This document shows positions 37,020 to 40,018 of a stretch of 40,018 nucleotides of DNA, one piece after another. The stretch lies in contig JAMCQF010000161.1 of the NCBI GenBank assembly GCA_023379605.1, positions 1 to 40,018 of the forward strand. The letters run 5' to 3'. Position 1 is the first letter of the stretch; each line of letters starts with the position of its first letter. This DNA is from Actinomycetota bacterium (GTDB taxonomy: Bacteria; Actinomycetota; Acidimicrobiia; Acidimicrobiales; JAMCQF01). The translations under genes were made by a program, and so were the position numbers. Below the pieces are notes generated by a model. The model was not told the DNA's origin. It was given only the letters and a program-made list of their open reading frames with translations, and made no database searches.

Positions 37020-39014
37020 CTAGCTTGGAACGTGCTCGGCGTTTCGAGCATGCTCGGCAATGGTCACGATCTCATCCATGATGCGGCCCAACTGGTAGTC
37101 CTTCGGGGTGTAGACAGCGGCCACACCCTTTTTCATCAGGATCGCCGCGTCATCTTGGGGGATGATGCCGCCTACGATCACCGGTGCTTGGACTCCGGCA
37201 GCACGCAGCTTGTCGACGAGCTCGGGAACTATCTCCATGTGGCTTCCAGATAGGATCGAGATACCCACCACGTCTGGATCTTCATGAAGAGCTGCTGCTA
37301 CTATATCGTCTGGGGTGAGACGGATCCCTTGGTATATGACCTCCAACCCGGCGTCTCTGGCTGCCACAGCGATCTGCTCGGCACCGTTTGAGTGACCGTC
37401 GAGTCCTGGCTTGGCAACCAGAAGACGTGGAGGCCCGCCTTCCATGCCAGCTGCGCGCTTGCGAACCGAGGAGATGTCCTTTGGGCGCGGACCGGTGCTC
37501 GCTGATATCCCAGTTGGCGCCCTGTACTCGCCAAAGATCTCTCGTAGCACGCCCGCCCATTCCCCGGTGGTGCCACCAGCATGGGCCAAGGCGATGGTGG
37601 CGGGCATGATGTTTGTGCTTGGATCTGCGGCCGCCCTTGCCAGCTCTGAGATCGCTCTGTCCACACGATCCGGGTCCCTTTGGGCACGCCAGGCGACAAT
37701 GTCAGCTTTCAAAGCTTTCTCCACAGCGGGGTCCACCTTGAGGATGGTCTCGCCTCCCTCTGCATCCACAGCTAGTGGCGACGGCTCGGCTTGGGTGTAG
37801 CAGTTGACTCCCACCACCTTGAGCTCGCCGGACTCTATTCGCCGGACGCGCTCGGACTGGCTGGTAACCAGGCGCGCCTTCAGCTCGTCTATCGCGGCAA
37901 AAACCCCTCCCATCTGCTCCACCTCATCCAGCTCGTGCCAGGCCATCTCGGCCAGCTCGGCAGTCTTGGTCTGTATTACCCTGGAGCCTTCGAAGATGTC
38001 CTCGTACTCGAGCAGGTCGGTTTCGTAGGCGAGTATCTGCTGGATCCTAAGGGACCACTGCTGGTCCCATGGCCTGGGAAGGCCCATTGCCTCATTCCAT
38101 GCCGGTAGCTGTATAGCTCTGGCACGAGCGTCCCTGCTCAAAGTGACCCCCAGGGCCTCCAGTGTGATACGGGGAATGTTATTCTCTGGCTGGGACTCGG
38201 TAAGGCCGAGAGAGTTGACCTGGACCCCATAGCGGAAGCGACGCAGCTTTGGATCCGTGACACCATAGCGCTGTGCACAGATACGATCCCACAGAGAGGT
38301 AAATGCCCGCATCTTGCAGGTCTCTTCCACGAAGCGTATCCCAGCGTTCACGAAGAACGATATCCGTCCCACGACCTTTGGAAAGTCATCCGGGCTAACC
38401 TTTCCAGAGCTTCGCACGGCATCTAGAACCCCTATTGCGGTCGCTAGAGCGTAGGCCAGCTCCTGGGCGGGAGTGGCCCCGGCCTCCTGAAGATGATAGC
38501 TGCAGACATTTATGGGGTTCCATCTTGGAACGTGAGTGACGGTGTAGGCGACCATGTCGACGATGAGTCGCGCTGAATGAGCTGGGGGGAAGATGTAGGT
38601 TCCTCTAGAGAGATATTCCTTGACTATGTCGTTCTGTGTAGTGCCTGACAAGCTTGCTACGTTGACGCCTGTCTGCTCTGCGTGGGCAATGTAAAGCCCT
38701 AAGAGCCATGCCGCGGTCGCGTTTATGGTCATCGAGGTGTTCATCTCTGCCAAGGGGATGCCGTCCATGAGCTCTGCCATATGCCCCAGGTGGTAGACCG
38801 GGACCCCCACCTTGCCGACCTCACCGGCTGCTAGAGGAGAGTCGGGGTCGTAGCCGATCTGAGTGGGAAGGTCAAAGGCTATCGACAAGCCCGTCTGGCC
38901 CTTTGCCAGGTTGGCCCTGTAGAGCTCGTTGGAGGCTCTTGCTGTCGAGTGACCCGAATAAGTCCGCATCACCCACGGGCGGTCCAAAGGTGCGCTCACG
39001 CTCTTATTGTGCAC
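37020..39014 (-). CDS. ecm: B12-dependent acyl-CoA mutase, ethylmalonyl-CoA mutase (MeaA/Ecm) type
   Basis: MRTYSGHSTARASNELYRANLAKGQTGLSIAFDLPTQIGYD, GTTQNDIVKEYLSRGTYIFPP, VCSYHLQEAGATPAQELA; B12 domain KPGLDGHSNGAEQIA. Confidence 0.88.
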   Translation of the reverse strand: MHNKSVSAPLDRPWVMRTYSGHSTARASNELYRANLAKGQTGLSIAFDLPTQIGYDPDSPLAAGEVGKVGVPVYHLGHMAELMDGIPLAEMNTSMTINATAAWLLGLYIAHAEQTGVNVASLSGTTQNDIVKEYLSRGTYIFPPAHSARLIVDMVAYTVTHVPRWNPINVCSYHLQEAGATPAQELAYALATAIGVLDAVRSSGKVSPDDFPKVVGRISFFVNAGIRFVEETCKMRAFTSLWDRICAQRYGVTDPKLRRFRYGVQVNSLGLTESQPENNIPRITLEALGVTLSRDARARAIQLPAWNEAMGLPRPWDQQWSLRIQQILAYETDLLEYEDIFEGSRVIQTKTAELAEMAWHELDEVEQMGGVFAAIDELKARLVTSQSERVRRIESGELKVVGVNCYTQAEPSPLAVDAEGGETILKVDPAVEKALKADIVAWRAQRDPDRVDRAISELARAAADPSTNIMPATIALAHAGGTTGEWAGVLREIFGEYRAPTGISASTGPRPKDISSVRKRAAGMEGGPPRLLVAKPGLDGHSNGAEQIAVAARDAGLEVIYQGIRLTPDDIVAAALHEDPDVVGISILSGSHMEIVPELVDKLRAAGVQAPVIVGGIIPQDDAAILMKKGVAAVYTPKDYQLGRIMDEIVTIAEHARNAEHVPS

Positions 39015-39066
39015 CTTTCAGTTGGATCTGCATCGCCAGCCTCAAGGTTGGGCTGTCCCGGCCAGC

Positions 39067-39939
39067 TCAGCTCTTGCGGTAGTCATAAAAGCCCATTCCG
39101 GATTTCCTACCGAGCTTCTCTGCTGAGACCATGCGGCGCAGGAGTGGAACAGGAGCGTAGTTGGGGTCGCGGTACTCTGCATAGAGGGCGTCCAGGATAG
39201 CCAGAGAGGTGTCCAGGCCGACCAGGTCCAACAGAGCGAATGGACCCATGGGGAACCCGCACCCCCCCTTCATCGCAGCGTCTATATCCTCTTTGGAGGC
39301 GAGTCCCTGCTCGAGTAGGCGGACGGCGTTATTCAGGTAAGGGAAGAGCAGGGCGTTGACAACAAAGCCTGCCTGGTCCTTTACCTCCACTGGAGTCTTT
39401 CCACAGGCCTCGGCAAAGGCCTTAGCGGTGGCAATGGTCTCATCGCTTGCAGTAAGGGGGCGCACGATCTCTACCAGTGACATTACCGTGGCAGGGTTGA
39501 AGAAATGAACTCCGCAGACCTTCTCCGGGCGCCCTGTCTCCATCGCCATGTCGACGACAGGCAGCGTGGAAGTGTTCGTGGCCAAGATAGCTTTCGGCTG
39601 GCAGATCCGGTCCAACTCGGTGAAGAGGTGTCGCTTTACTGCGATGTCCTCCACCACCGACTCGATCACGAGGTCGACATCGGCAAGGAGCCCGAGATCT
39701 GAGGTCGCAGACACCCGTTCCAAGGCGGCGTCTCTCTCTTGTGGGGTTATGGAGCCCTTGTCAACGCGCTTGGCCAGTGACTTCTCCAGGGATGCCATCA
39801 TGGCATCCGCGCTGGACTGCGCCCGCGATCGCAGTACCACCCTGTGACCGGCAAGGGCAGCTGCTTCGGCGATGCCCGAGCCCATGATCCCAGAGCCAAC
39901 CACTCCAAGTGACGCGATCCGTGCAGGCTTGCTAGACAT
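39067..39939 (-). CDS. 3-hydroxybutyryl-CoA / 3-hydroxyacyl-CoA dehydrogenase
   Basis: LGVVGSGIMGSGIAEAAALAGHRVVL, ATNTSTLPV, GVHFFNPATVMSLVEIV, FVVNALLFPYLNNAVRLLE; start at ATG 39939 (MSSKPARI). Confidence 0.93.
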   Translation of the reverse strand: MSSKPARIASLGVVGSGIMGSGIAEAAALAGHRVVLRSRAQSSADAMMASLEKSLAKRVDKGSITPQERDAALERVSATSDLGLLADVDLVIESVVEDIAVKRHLFTELDRICQPKAILATNTSTLPVVDMAMETGRPEKVCGVHFFNPATVMSLVEIVRPLTASDETIATAKAFAEACGKTPVEVKDQAGFVVNALLFPYLNNAVRLLEQGLASKEDIDAAMKGGCGFPMGPFALLDLVGLDTSLAILDALYAEYRDPNYAPVPLLRRMVSAEKLGRKSGMGFYDYRKS

Positions 39940-40018
39940 GGAGGCGTATGTTAGCCATTCCTTTTCTCTCCAGCACACCTGGTCTGCCAGCAGCGGCTAA
40001 AAGACGCCGGTCAACTCG

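Overview
Actinobacterial-type chromosomal window, high GC, with Acidimicrobiia-like gene content (a guess from protein families only). It holds about 30 confident CDSs, two tRNA-Ser genes, an SRP RNA and several operator/promoter-like dyads. I see no phage, transposon or CRISPR. Left to right: (1) acyl-CoA dehydrogenase (truncated by the window edge) and a luciferase-like monooxygenase/acyl-CoA synthetase operon with two dyads on its promoter; (2) pyrE, a methyltransferase, an FMN reductase and an NlpC/P60 peptidase; (3) a rhodanese-persulfide dioxygenase fusion with a CsoR/CstR-like operator inside its promoter; (4) a three-gene operon with a membrane-anchored substrate-binding protein, an unknown anchored protein and one 1290-aa polypeptide carrying all four core domains of a LIV-type ABC transporter; (5) L,D-transpeptidase, SRAP protein, a GNAT with a 4 x 30-bp in-frame repeat, a GH20-like hexosaminidase and a MarP-like protease; (6) GH15, glucose dehydrogenase and MBL hydrolase, then an orphan response regulator; (7) tRNA-Ser(CGA), tadA, tRNA-Ser(GGA), SRP RNA, dnaX, recR; (8) an ethylmalonyl-CoA pathway cluster (thiolase, ccr, epimerase, acyl-CoA carboxylase beta plus epsilon-like subunit, ecm, 3-hydroxyacyl-CoA dehydrogenase). 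Best candidates for something undescribed are the all-in-one ABC transporter operon with its unknown partner and the rhodanese-PDO fusion with its operator.
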